Below are positions 13,466 through 25,705 of a stretch of 64,000 nucleotides of DNA, piece by piece. This DNA comes from Lunularia cruciata (taxonomy: Eukaryota > Streptophyta > Marchantiopsida > Lunulariales > Lunulariaceae): NCBI GenBank assembly GCA_948567375.1, contig OX419761.1, forward strand, positions 51,524,501 through 51,588,500. Direction: 5' to 3'. Below the pieces are notes generated by a model that saw only the letters and a list, made by a program, of their open reading frames with translations, did not search any database and was not told the DNA's origin. Numbering within the stretch: position 1 is the stretch's first letter; the number at the start of each line of letters is the position of its first letter. Position numbers and translations under genes: made by a program.

Positions 13466-15989
13466 AGTTACCAGTTTAGGCACATCGGAGTTCCTCAGAC
13501 ATTCATCGCTTACTTCGCGCGAGTCCTTCACCCTATTCACATAAGTCATCACTTCCACGAACAGACCTAGACGATGTGTAGGATACAGTTTTGGCAGTTA
13601 TGATCACTGCAATAGTGCACAAGGTTAGGAAGGAATAGTTGCTTACACCTCGTTTTGATATACGAGTGTCAATATCTGAAAGCTGTACACGGGACTTGAG
13701 CAATGATATCCATTACCAGAACTTGTAAGCTACAGGTCGAGTCCAAGTTCACGTGACTGGTCACCCTTGTGCTTTCAAGTTATAAAATAAAGTATCTACA
13801 ATCTAGCTATATCTCACTTCTTGTATATTTGGGTGCCGGTGTATCAATAACTGAAACGTGTTTTCTTGGTTGTACTCTACAGCACTTCTTGTACTGACAA
13901 ATCTATAAGCAATTATTACCCTGATTTGATCGAGTGTTATGCTCCTAAACTTCAGAACCATGCAAATTTGGACAAGAAAACTCGCTCTTTAATTTTAGAA
14001 TAGTGTCTATGTACCAATGTACTCGGGGCCACCTCCTTATCCCATCCTTAAATAAGGTTCTGCAAATGTGTCGATACCTTCGCGTGAGCAGCTCCTAAAT
14101 TCTGATTCGATCTTTCTCCCGAGTTTCAGTAACGATAGCTCTATGACCACCACACGTCCTTCTCATCTTTACAGAATGAACTTCCTTAGCTTGATAATCA
14201 CTATACATCTCACGGGTTAGTCATCTACCACTAAGGGATATATCAATCACTTTAACAACCTCTGTCTCATACTTCCATGAAACTCTTTTGGTTTCTAAAT
14301 ATGTCTTCCTGAAGTTGTCAAATTCCACGCTTGTATTGGTTGATCTTTTAGCAAGCCCTTTGCACATAGAATAATCTTCAAACACTTTTGCGTGACAGGA
14401 TGAGTGACAGTACCACTTCGTAACATTGGAAATAATTCCTCCAAAGATTCTATTTACCTCTTCGTTAACGTCAACTTTAAAATCTCCAAGGAAAAACCTT
14501 GTGTGGAGATGATGTCATAAAGTTTGAATTCAATTTTAACTTTAGATTAAATTTAGCTTCCATTTCGTGGATTTCATATAAGGTTGAAATTTAATTTAAA
14601 GTTAAATTATATCACGTCCACAGAAAGTTCTAATACTTAATTTTGACTATTTGATATCTTGGCAAGGAGTTAGATCCAGACAGATGCTTTAGTTTCACCT
14701 CTTAATCTTAAACAGCTTTAACTTAATATAAAATCTAATGGGCAATGAGAGAAATGGTGATTTTGTATGTGTTTTCTGGACATAGCTAAGAAGATTAAGA
14801 TACTCGAAAAGAATCTTCTCCAAAGGTATAAAAAGTACTATCCTTAATAATATTATGACAGTTTTAGTAGTAGCTATAAAACTCTTTTATACCAAAATAT
14901 AATTCTTAGTTACGAACTAACTCCTTTGTGAAAGATGACAATATTGTTATTTTACAGACGATCTCATTAGCACATGAGGAATATAAAAGACTTCAGCCGT
15001 GGATTCACCTTCTCATCATCAGAAAAATTCGTAAAGATAAAATATAAAAGAATATCCTTCTCCCATTTTTTAATCTTCTTTCTTAAGTTTTTTTTGGACA
15101 AAAGTCGAAATCTCCTTGAAGAAAACTGGAACTTAGCTCTCAACTAATTCAGATTAATCAGGTATTATTTACCTATCAAATACCTTACATGTTAGTTTGT
15201 CTGCTTGGTGACAAGTAGACACCTATTTATCTTAATCCTCATTTTGGTCTATTTAGGGTAACCGGGACCCGTCATTTAAAATCCAGTATACTCGTCGACT
15301 ATATCTGGTGTTAAAAGTACATCATTTAATAATATTAGTTTTTCAGAAAATCTTTGAAATGATATAAATAACATAGTCCTTCAATGCTACTAAAAAATGA
15401 ATACAGTGAATAGCGTTTCCGCCATAGATCTTCCTCATCTACGGCACAAAAGCAGTAGAGACGATTTCTGTCCGTCCGATCTAATGACTCAGGATTAAAG
15501 AAGATGTACTGTTTGTCGGTGATCTGACGGTAGAAGCTGGAGTGATGACATCTAACCGTCCATTCTGCTACCAATCTAATTAAGACTCCTTCACTCGATC
15601 TTAATGGCCATGTATACCAACCATCCTTACGTATCCTTGGTCCATACAAGCATCTCTGATTCCTAGAAGATTCTGTACCACAAGGACATTACCATGATAT
15701 CGGACGACCCACAACACAATGAGTCAGATCCAATGGTCAATAAATGAAGAATTACGCAAGCAGTCCTTAGCCGGACTACACCTCCAGGGGACAGGTATAT
15801 CATACTTCTCTCTCAATCTCTCCGCTATACAATCTCGACAGAACGTCTGTTTGAATTAAATTAAGTATTAAGTATATTATATTTTAAACCCACTGTATAA
15901 CCGGCATTCTCTGGCCCGCGATCCCAGGTTAACCAGATCATACCGTAATGACGAGTTACAAATATCACGCAAGGTGTCCTTCGTGAAGA
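13466..15989. other. 3' flank and AT-rich spacer
   Basis: After the MAM33 stop codon comes ordinary flank, then sequence that becomes AT-rich from about 14450. A GC-richer patch at 15260-15800 contains a 104-codon frame on the minus strand (15335-15649) that I do not recognise; with no conserved motif and no splice partners it may be chance or transposon debris. No gene is supported. Confidence 0.4.
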
Positions 15990-16290
15990 ATACCCAGCCG
16001 GGTATTGCAGCTTGTAGTTGACTGCGCGCCAGATTCACACTGACCATGCATCGGTTTGGAAAGTCGTCGACTACAGTACTTCAGTATCCGTCTACTATAG
16101 CGATACCCAGCCGGGTATTGTAGCGGCAGTTGTCGAGTACCTCAGTATCTGCTGGGGTTCATATTTAGCTCACGCATTGCTACGTTACCCAGCCGGGTAT
16201 TGCAGCCGTAGTTGACTGCATCTCAGATTCACAATGACCATGCATGTCATGGGAAACTCGTCAACTAGAGTACTTCAGTGTTTACTGTAG
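15990..16290. repeat. tandem repeat with palindromic TACCCAGCCGGGTA cores
   Basis: Three copies of an inverted repeat, TACCC-AGCC-GGGTA, occur near 15991, 16104 and 16186. Each begins a longer direct repeat. The first (about 113 bases) and third units continue alike through GCAG..GTAGTTGACTGC, CAGATTCACA.TGACCATGCAT and AGTACTTCAGT. The middle unit is about 30 bases shorter. The array lies in an otherwise AT-rich spacer. Its function is unknown; a transposon end or a protein-binding array are both possible. Confidence 0.75.
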
Positions 16291-16299
16291 TTCATATGT

Positions 16300-18100
16300 A
16301 GTTAACGCGTCTCTTGATTTCTCATGATAGACGTACTGCATATAAAATTCATAAGTCAAAAGAGAACGAAGAAAAATTTATTCTAAATATATCTGCAATA
16401 AAGTCGGGTATACTATATATTAAAGTTTGCGACATTTTTTGGGTTAGCTAGAAGTTGTGAGGATATTCAATTGATAAATGTACAGGAAATACAGTATAAA
16501 AGTGGTAAGTTGGATAACTTGTATGGTATGACGAATTTACATAGATTCACTTAGAAAGATCTACACTAGTAAAAAACTTTCCACTGTGCATCCATTCAGT
16601 ATAAAAGATTAAATTCAAGCAAACTTTAAAATTTACAAAGATTTCCTCTTCATCAGAATATATAATTCAACACTTAATCTAAAAGTAAAAGAATATCTAA
16701 TCAGATTGTAGGGTATCTAATTCCTAGTTTTAATGAAAGTTTAAAACTTTTACTATGCTTCTAAAAAGCTTCGTTAAAAATTTGGCTACCTAATTAATAT
16801 TTAAATGTTAGTTTTTATAGTCATGTATGAGTTTATATTTTTGATCATCATAATATATATGGCTAATTATCACATTCAGAATTTTAAGTTTAAAAAAAGG
16901 AAATAAGAAGAAAGAAGAATGACTAATATCATTGAGTGAATACAATTCAAATGAAAAATAAAGTCAGCTTAAACTGAACAAACTGCAGTTTATTTCATAT
17001 GGGTAGAATACAAAAGAATGACCTGACTTTCGACTCCTTAAATATCTATGCATTATAGTAGCTTTATAATATTAACTAAGTATTCCTAGAGTAAATATAC
17101 AGACACAATTTAATGTAGATGAATTACATTTACATACGTGATTTATTGTTATGCCATAAGGCTAATTTAAACAAAAAAGAAAGAAATTTCCATAAATTAC
17201 CAATAATAATTTAAGTAAGAAAGTGTATTATTTTTTAATTATTAAGTGTTTGAAAGTTTAAACTAACACTGAAAAATGGTTACACACAAGCACTTATAAT
17301 ACAATTCTTTTCTAATTATCTTTTTGAATTCGTACTAGATATCCAAATATAAAATATAAAATTTGTGAGATTCATTCTTAGTTCACAAGCATATTAAAGC
17401 ATTAATTTATAGTTTTGAGCTATTCTTTTAATCTCAAAACTCGACTTTTATTGTAATCAACAGATCTAAATTGTTATTTATGTTTCTCATAAGTAATTTT
17501 GTGTTTTGTGATCTCGTGCAAGCATGTGATTACAAAGCACACTTTAAAATATAACTTTAACTTTCTATCATAACGGTGATGGAAATATCTTTGCCTTGCC
17601 ATCTATGTTTAATATTTAAATGCCGATGAAAAGAAGAAGAAGAAGGTATGCTGATTTTTCCATTATTGAAACTTGAAATAACAACACACAGCGCACTGGA
17701 TAACATAGTATTCTGAATACAAGAAATCCATGACACCTTTGAATAAAATAATAATATTATTTCTATTATTAATCTACGACCTATTTTTAACAAAAAAACT
17801 TGATAAAAAATTTAATTATTAATAACTGAAATATGTTCACGTGAAAATAAATAAATAAAAACTAAAAAAATATGTGTGATAGTGAAAATAATATGCATTA
17901 GTCTTTCGTCCCTTTAAAAAAAGCAGTGCAGTGGGGTCGAAAAGAAAATTGCCAAATTGGTGTAAAATCGGGAGAGAAGAAAAGGGTCTAAATAGAATAA
18001 TGAGGGTTGTTCGCCGTTGATAGCGAATGAAGTGGGTGGGTCAATTATAAAGGCGAGGCATCTATCTGTGGGGTCCCTGGAAGTTACCCGTCCTGGCCTA
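16300..18100. other. AT-rich spacer
   Basis: Very AT-rich, with stop codons in every frame and no coding or RNA signal. Composition changes back to balanced near 17930-18000, at the start of the upstream region of the WRC gene. Confidence 0.55.
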
Positions 18101-18114
18101 GCTGGCGAGGATAT

Positions 18115-18130
18115 CTAGCTAGCTAGCTAG
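18115..18130. repeat. CTAG/AGCT microsatellite
   Basis: Four copies of CTAG in tandem just upstream of the likely leader of the WRC gene. A similar TAGC run is at 30957-30972. Confidence 0.8.
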
Positions 18131-18248
18131 TTAGTTACGGTACTGGTAGCCGATTATGTATCTCGGGCGAAGTTTGGAGCTATTTCTGAACCCCAGCCAT
18201 AGTAGAAAGAAACGAAGCGAAACAGCAGTGCGGCTAATTTGGGTGGTG

Positions 18249-18279
<31 letters not shown>
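18249..18279. repeat. (GTCT)n microsatellite
   Basis: Nearly eight uninterrupted copies of GTCT in the upstream region of the WRC gene. Confidence 0.9.
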
Positions 18280-19612
18280 ACACAACAAGGAGGAAAACAA
18301 CAATACGAGGAGTCGGCGGTCCTCACCGGCAGATCCACGACTGAGGAATCCCGTGAACCACGAACTGAAGTACCGAGTAGCTTTTTGTTTGTAAGCGGTC
18401 CCAGCGCTGCTTCAGATTGGGATCCGAGAGAAGAACACGACCCTCTGGCCACAAAGCAAGAGACTCGAGAGGTTTGTGTCCTGCTCAGAGTGCCTCATCA
18501 TCCCGATCGCGAGAGAGAAAAAGGATAGAGTGGGAAGTTGAGATCAGAAGGGAGTCTCAGAGAAAGTGGCAATGGGGAGGGAAGGGCATTCGTTTGATAG
18601 TTTGAAGAGCTCGTAAAGTACACTAGAAGAGAGTGGAGAGGAATCATCGACGGGAGATTCGAGTGGGAAAAGTAGGGAGGGAGGGAAGGAAGGAAGGAAG
18701 GAGGGGGACCTATTCTATCTATCCAGGAGAGGCAGGTAGTAGAAAGGAAAGCGAGAAAGGAAGAATTAGGCGGCGGGCCTCCTGATGTGGAAGTTGTAGT
18801 AAGCGTGGAAGTGGTCTGACGAGAGGAAGCAAGCAAAGGGAGAGAGAGGGAAAGAAGCGGAGCGGCCAAGGGTACTGAAGAGTCCACAGGTCGGGCGGAG
18901 CTCTGCATGCTGGAAAGGAGAGCAGATTAGACAAGGTTTTGCGGGAGGTGGGATGAGATGAATAGACGCGAGTGTTGTTTTAACCGCGACAACCCTAATT
19001 AGATGCAGTCAGCATCGAGCTGATTCAGGTGCTAGTTCAGTGCTTCTGCAGTGCTTCGTCGCAGATTGCTATAGGGTGACAGGAGGAGATGACATGAATG
19101 GGGTGGATAGCGATACAAATTAAAGGATAGTTGACTCGATGTGATTCGATGGAAGGTTGGAACAGGTTGATCGATCTCGTATTCTGATCGTCGGCAGCGG
19201 GTTGTGGATTTGTGGAACGCCAGGGAACGTGAAGGGGGACATACATTTTGGTGCGCAGGATGTGTCCATTGCTGTCACAGTGAGCTCAGGTCTTAAATAT
19301 ACGATAGAGCGTGGGTGTGTTCTCGGCCGATCAGATGAGATTGGTTCGAATATGAACGTCAGTTACCGTGTGCTTGGAGCATCGCGGGAGATTATTGGGG
19401 ACTAGTCTGCTGTTGGTGGTGCTGCGGCTGTAACTTAGAAGCTGTATGAATTCTCAGAGTTGGTCTGATCGGCTAAATATTATCTGATTCGGAGGTCATT
19501 GTCGTGTTGCTTCACTTCTTAGTACGCGATACTCGGTACTCGTAGAAGTTTATCTGATTCTCCTGGAGAAAGAAGTTATCACACGAATTTTGAGAATTGA
19601 GGAGTTTCCAGT

Positions 19613-21505
19613 ATGAAGATAAGGAAGAATAGGACATCATCGCGGGTTGCCCCCGAGTTTTCCCTCTCACATGTTGTGGGGAAGGTGGAAAACTGCAAAC
19701 GTGATGAAGCAGCTGCAATCAAAATTGACACTATACTGCAGCCCCCCTATGGCAAGCAGCCGCTCGAGGCAGATGAGCTTGATGTTGCAGCCATTCTGAA
19801 CTCTCTAGATACCGAGCCTGCAAATAAGATCAAAATTAGAGATTTTGTTCTTACCCAAGGAGATATTGCTGGAACCCCCGGCGGTGGATCTCAGAACTAC
19901 AACTGCATCAAGCAGGTTCGTCAATTTGGGTCTGAATCAGATACCAGATATCCCAAAGTGTCAAGGAAAAGGATTGCAGACGAACTCATGGGTGGAAGGC
20001 AGTCGAAATCCTCGTCTGTCTCCTCCGATAAGGTTTGTATCGTTCTCCACATCTCCTGTCAGCTGCGGCACAATCAGCACATATTGTATGTCTCTGATAT
20101 GGGTAATGAATGTTTCAATGGGCAACTAGGGCTATAGGCTGGCTGTCAGTGGGATAGAATCCGACGATGACTGAGCTCAACCTCCACTGCAGCAGCGGGA
20201 GCTACGACGCATAGTAATAGTTAGGGATTTGAATGATTTGATATGAACTGTCACATTCACATCACATAGTCCGAGCCATAGACCCCACGATAGTGTAGTA
20301 AGCCTTCGAAGTTTGGTAACCTTCCACTGAGATATATCTGAACGGAGTGTGCCTACTTTGCTTGCATCTGGCCATCGGGAAGACTCAGAAGTTTTCGCTC
20401 CTCTCCCGTGTAGCCGATATCTGATATTCTGAAATCAAACTTTTACGACCATGATTTAAAGCCTTCACTCCGATAGCAGTGGGATGATGGGGTGTATCTG
20501 AAGCTTGTGAGACAGTCCCTCCACAGCCGGTTGGTGGTTCCGCATTGTACAAGGTTAGCTTATGTCGTCTGCGACGCGTCACTGATCGCTAGCCAGCCGT
20601 TACCCGCTCTGAGAAGTCTCCACCAGGAGTACTACTTACTCTCGAGTTACCTACCAGAGACGGTTCTTGAAGAAATTTTGCATTGGGTTGCATGGTGAAT
20701 GTTTTGTCCATCAGATGGAGTAACTGATAAAATTGGGTTGGTGCCACTGTAGATATACTTGAATACGACCCCCAGAATGATGAAGGAAGAAATGGAACCG
20801 GGACTCGCCAAATCGGAAGTGATCGACGATCCTTCGCAGATGACAGCGGAGGTTAGTAATTTAAAAGCTGTGGGGAGGAAAAGGCCCCGCAGACATCACG
20901 AGTCTGATTCCAGGATGGTCATACAGGAAGAGGTTAGTACCAAGTCGTCGTCGACGGAGGATGGTGATGAAGATCTTAGGTATCTTGCTACAGCAGAAAA
21001 GATGTCAGCAACAACGCAGGTAGCTAAGGTAGAAGAGATGGAGACGGAAAGCACGGAGAAGTGCCACACATCAAGTTTCCCCATGGGGTGGTCGTACAGA
21101 GGGCTCGCTCAGATTGCAGAGCACGATAAGGCGACACCAGGAAAGCAGTGCGGGCGAACGGATGGGCGGTCTTGGCGATGTCCTTTGAAAGTCCAGGAGG
21201 GTTATACGCTGTGCGAACATCATCTGAGCAAGTTTCGCCTGAAGAAGTTGGGCAAGGGAAACAAGAAGCAGCAACAGCAACGGAGAAAATCTTCTTCACC
21301 CCCACAACAACAGTGTCGACAACCCCAACAAGCAACAATAGCAGAAGCAGAAGCAGCAGAAGCCTCTATTTCTCAGATCGAAATATCTAGAGCCTCCCCG
21401 AGACCGACTACTACCCCCACCACTAGTAGTACTAATAGCTTAGAGCACGATGCGCCGACGAAATTTCGCAGACGTCACAAGACCGTCAAACTTTCTGGGC
21501 TCTGA
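19613..21505 (+). CDS. WRC-domain nuclear protein (GRF-related, no QLQ domain)
   Basis: Two exons, 19613-20032 and 20753-21505, join in phase 0 (donor AAG|GTTTGT, acceptor CTGTAG|ATATAC) into about 390 residues. The second exon holds a complete WRC zinc-binding motif at about residues 273-297: C-X9-C-X10-C-X2-H, with the signature GRSWRCP. It is preceded by basic KRPRR, a likely nuclear signal, and followed by a Lys-rich tail, then Gln-rich and Ser/Thr-rich sequence. In growth-regulating factors WRC binds DNA and sits behind a QLQ domain. No QLQ is visible here, so this is a WRC-only protein and its partner proteins are unknown. The first exon has no domain I recognise; its link to the second rests on phase and spacing, so the WRC exon is certain but the exact intron is less so. 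Confidence 0.72.
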
Positions 21506-24500
21506 TCCAACTTCTACACTTCACAAGGATGACGGGCAGACCAGACATTCACTTACTTGACTCACGCCGTGAGTCTAAATCTTGGATTTGACTATGTAGT
21601 AAGTAGAAGGAGACATGTAACGACGATGGTCCATTCATCAATCCGGATCACAATTTTGGATCTGATTTCGAAGCCGGTTAGACAGATGTGTGTCTATCTT
21701 CTTACGTCTTACCGGAAGTATGTCCCCTACCAGTGTGTAACCAGACAATTTCATTTTGCCGCGATCGGTCAAGCAGTACTTCTCGGGTAGTGTTCTCCAC
21801 GCATACCTGATCCAGGAATTAGGTCGATCGACTACTCGAGTTGTTGTTGTACACTTCACTTAATACTATACATTGAGGGCATTGCACTACTGCTTTGCGT
21901 CACGATCCAGCTCTGACTCAATTCTGAAAATTAGGTTTCTTGGTTAGATTTCATAGACCAAATGTCCTGGTGGGGGTGAAGAATTAATGAATTCGACCAA
22001 GTGCCGGCTTGATGAGGCGAGATACATGCACGTTAGATCGGTCAGATCAGGTTAGTTTAGATTAAAGGGGTCTTTCCGTGTCACGGGCGGGCGGGCTGGG
22101 GGGCACCAGTAGAGTAGACTACCGTAGTAGTACTAGGAAGCGCAGAAAGACACAGGCTGGAGTTGCTCTGCTGGTGTAAATATCATATGTACATTTGTCG
22201 CTGTCTCAAATCGGCATGGATCTTCTATAAAACTATCTTTCGGCTCCGTGTATTGCTTACACTAAACTATACTAATTCTGAACATGTCCGAGGATTTCAA
22301 AGGCGCAACGTCGATCTGAGAACCTTTCTTTAATCAGAACTGCGATAAAGTCTGTCCCGCTAGCAGCCTAAGTTGAGGAAGAAATTTACGAGGCTCTGTC
22401 GCATGTGGGTCGGGGGCATTCCTGTGAGATCTGCGCATCATCATTTCAGATCCGCGGACTCGGCACTTGAGAGCGGCGATCGATCTTTAATTATTACAAC
22501 ATTGTGGCAGTCCGTCATGTCCTGAAAATCCAAAGCTAGGTTTGATTACAAACATGCAAGACTAATCAGAACTGATTCACGTTGAGGAGATACCCGGCGA
22601 TCTAGCCTTTCTCTAGCCAAGCTTGCAAATATGAGACCAGGATGAAATCAGGAGAACATAAATCTCGACAAACCAGTTGATCTGAGGTTCCTTGAAGTTG
22701 GATTGCATCGTCTGAACTACCGTTACATGGATGGTGATGCTAATGCTCTCAGAATAAATGTTCAGCAAACATATGAGAGCTCCCGTGCCTGTGGCAAACA
22801 GATGTTGACAAGATAGTAACATTTCAAAGATCTAATGAATGCAAACAATCAGTCTGATTCATTGCGAATAGCCAAGACAGAAGGAAACTGAGAAACATTT
22901 AGATCGGATGGGTCAGTTTTACAGCATTGATTTAGCGAGTAGGTCACTCTTTGGAAGTCAGACGATTGATGTGATACGTGTGGGTCGCCCAAATGTTTGA
23001 ACTCGACTGAAAGCTAATTTTGAGCCAATCCTCCGGAAATGTAGTTGCACACAACACATTAGCGTTGTTGCAGTACTGATAAGTCGATTACGGAAACGTG
23101 GCAAATTAATCCCCAGCTGTTTACCAGTCTTGATCGGTTCCACCTTTCTAGATCTGTAATCCTTGATTCCTGTGGACCTTCTATAAATCAAGAACTGATC
23201 GTACTGATCGTACACAGCAGTCGGTTGGGGTCTCCTGTCAGCTGTCATTTCCATTTCAGAATTGCAGATAAAAGAGAAGTGGACATGTGGTCCCATGTAG
23301 AGCCCCAAAGCCACGTTCTGCAGATCTTTTATCTGCAGATAGCGAGTGCTGGAAATTTATGGTTTAGGGTTGAGCAGTCAAGTTAGTTTTCCGTTCTCCA
23401 TTACCCTCTCGGCATTTGTCTTGGATTGTCCAGATCATCATTCCTATTTATTGTCATTCGACTGATCTGATACTGCATTTTACCGCGATCGATTGATCTG
23501 ATGTATTTCTTCATATTAACGTCTTTTAAAGTGTCGTGTAATTTGACAGCGCTGTAAGTTATTTCACTGGAATCCTTCTCTAGACAGGGTTGCAATGGCG
23601 GACATATGAGTCTGTAGTAAGGAGTGTGAAGCCATGTAGTGAATCAAATCGGAGGCCGTGATGTCACCTTACATACACTGTATCAGTAAAATAAATTACG
23701 GTGATGCAGTTGATTTTGAAGCACTCAGCTCACTCTACTCTTATCAGAGAAGAAGTTGCTCACTCAGCAACTGAACAGCAACTGGTGCGCGTCGTTCTTG
23801 ATTTGGATGAACAGCATTCCTTGATTAATTCGTCGGTCAAATTTCCACCCATATTGCGCTTCTCTATGACATTGAAGAGTTGTAGGATTGCAGGTACTGC
23901 TGTGATATGTGCAGCGCCGAGTTTGCTAGCATGTCGTGCCATCTGTGAGTAGCAGACATAAGATGCACAGTAGCAACAGTTCGCTTCAGAGAAAAGAAGT
24001 CAAGCCAACCGCGGCCCAGAGCGCTCAATCGCTCAGAGTCTCGATCTTGCATCAACATGGATGAAACCAAGCGAGTGCCTTTGCATTTGTGAGGGAGGGG
24101 ATCTGATTCGATACCAGTTTTCAAATAAAGTCATTTTTTTACCTGAGGAAACTCATAAATCCACACGTGTAAAACTGAAGCTCGGCGAAGTGCACTGGTC
24201 TAATATTGGGTTCGTACGGCGACTTACTATTAGAGCTCTGACACCTTTACTTATGAAGTCCTTGAGCTCTTTCCGCACTTCATGATGTTTCTCACACCCC
24301 TCTCCCCTCCCTGAGCTCCCTCTCCGAGATCAGTTCCCTTTTAGCGCCAACTGAGCTTTTAACTTCCCAGACGTATAGCCAACCGGTTCTCAGTGGGGGA
24401 ACAATCTCTTGGGTGCTGCTCTCAATTTCCGTGTTGATGTGCTGGGTTTAGCTAGCCCGATGCGCATGGTCATGGCAGAGCGAAGGTAGAACCGGTGCCG

Positions 24501-25666
24501 ATTGCTTGCTTGCTTTCTGTTGTAAATAACAAAGCGTTAGCAGAAAATTTGTCCTTTCCTGTTCTGCCTGCCGCAACAGGTGCGGTGAATGCTCGGGATT
24601 CGGGACCAGGAGGACATGACATTCGTCGAACAAGCTTTGCCCTTCCGGACGAAGTAAAAAAGGAACGAACGGACTGTTCCCACATTAACGGCCTATGTAA
24701 AATGGTTTGGACGTTGTCTCTGTCTCAGGTAGAGAGAGAGAACACGTCCGATGTCTGCAGCTAATGATCCAATCCCAAGCTCGAAGAATAGTTGGATCGC
24801 CAGGTCCAACTGCAGAAGATCTGAGCAGATGGACATGGTTTCAGCTTTCAATCAGCAAAAGCTCTGATTTCACGGTGTTGTCTACCTGTTTGCAACGTAG
24901 TTCTTCACAAGAGAATGTACAGTACATGTGGCCGTCAGATTTCGTTCAGTCTCCGCTTTCGGCTGTTGGAGTTCCAGCAAAATCAGCAACCTTTGATTTT
25001 ACGCTGTTCTCCATCGTAGCGTGATTACGACTTGTTGAAGAGAGGAGTTGATGCAATCCGAGAAGAGCCGCGGGTGCAAGGACATTCCATTATTAAGTTC
25101 CTGCAGCTCTCCGACTCTTCGTTCCTGCAGTTTGAGGCTCTGTTGAGACCTTGATGCAAAGTTTTGTGAGCAATGGAGACTTCTCGTCAAAATATGACAG
25201 CGATAGTTTGTACATCTTCACGCTTTACATCCCTTGTAACCAAAGAAACTGTCAAGGCCGAGTAGAATAACGGCCGCGAAGAATAACTTCTGCGCCTACT
25301 GTCACAGAGCCCTTGGATTCCGGTTTCCATGGACAGTGATCTCGAGCGCTGCAGTCAGCTGGTTGCCTAAATTTCACAACTGTGACTGCTGTCATCTGCA
25401 AAAGATGCTGGACACCCACCCGTGCCTACACTACTCTACCGTGAGACGTAGCTCTCTGCAATCACTACAATGCCTTCGTTTGCAGTGGCAAGACGTAGTA
25501 CGTGAAGTAGATGTTTATCAATATCTCGTGGACACGCACAGATACACAGATCTAACTAGTGAAGAGAAATTGCTATCTCGTCAGGTTTAGTGTTTTCTTA
25601 CATGAGTCATAGACAGTCTTGTCGCCGATCCAGCGCCAATGAAAGGTGTGTTTCTTTACCCCTTTA
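21506..25666. other. 3' flank and gene-poor spacer
   Basis: After the WRC stop codon there is no recognisable gene for over 4 kb. Reading frames of 60-105 codons occur on both strands (for example 24707-25024 plus, 22958-23314 minus), but none has a family motif or consistent splice sites. A short palindrome (CTGCAGAT..ATCTGCAG) sits near 23318-23338. Confidence 0.4.
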
Positions 25667-25705
25667 TCTTGTATCTGCTGCCACAAGCAGATAGCAGATA
25701 CAAGA
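25667..25705. repeat. 13-bp perfect inverted repeat
   Basis: TCTTGTATCTGCT at 25667-25679 is the exact reverse complement of 25693-25705, with a 13-nt loop. No gene is adjacent. It may be part of a small foldback element. Confidence 0.7.

Larger units (their letters stand above)
18101..19612 (+). promoter_or_regulatory. upstream region and probable long 5' leader of the WRC gene
   Basis: About 1.5 kb of balanced-GC sequence leads to the WRC start codon. It contains a GTCT microsatellite (18249-18279, nearly 8 copies), then about 400 bases rich in GA and GGAA on the plus strand (about 18480-18880, including GGAGGGAGGGAAGGAAGG near 18677). GA/CT-rich leaders are common in plant regulatory genes. 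I cannot place the transcription start. Several short upstream reading frames are present (for example 18156-18344 and 19157-19405) and could lower translation if transcribed. Confidence 0.4.

Noticed and set aside
15335-15649. 104-codon minus-strand frame in a GC-richer patch
   Set aside because: No recognisable domain, and transposon remnants are as likely; left unannotated as a gene.
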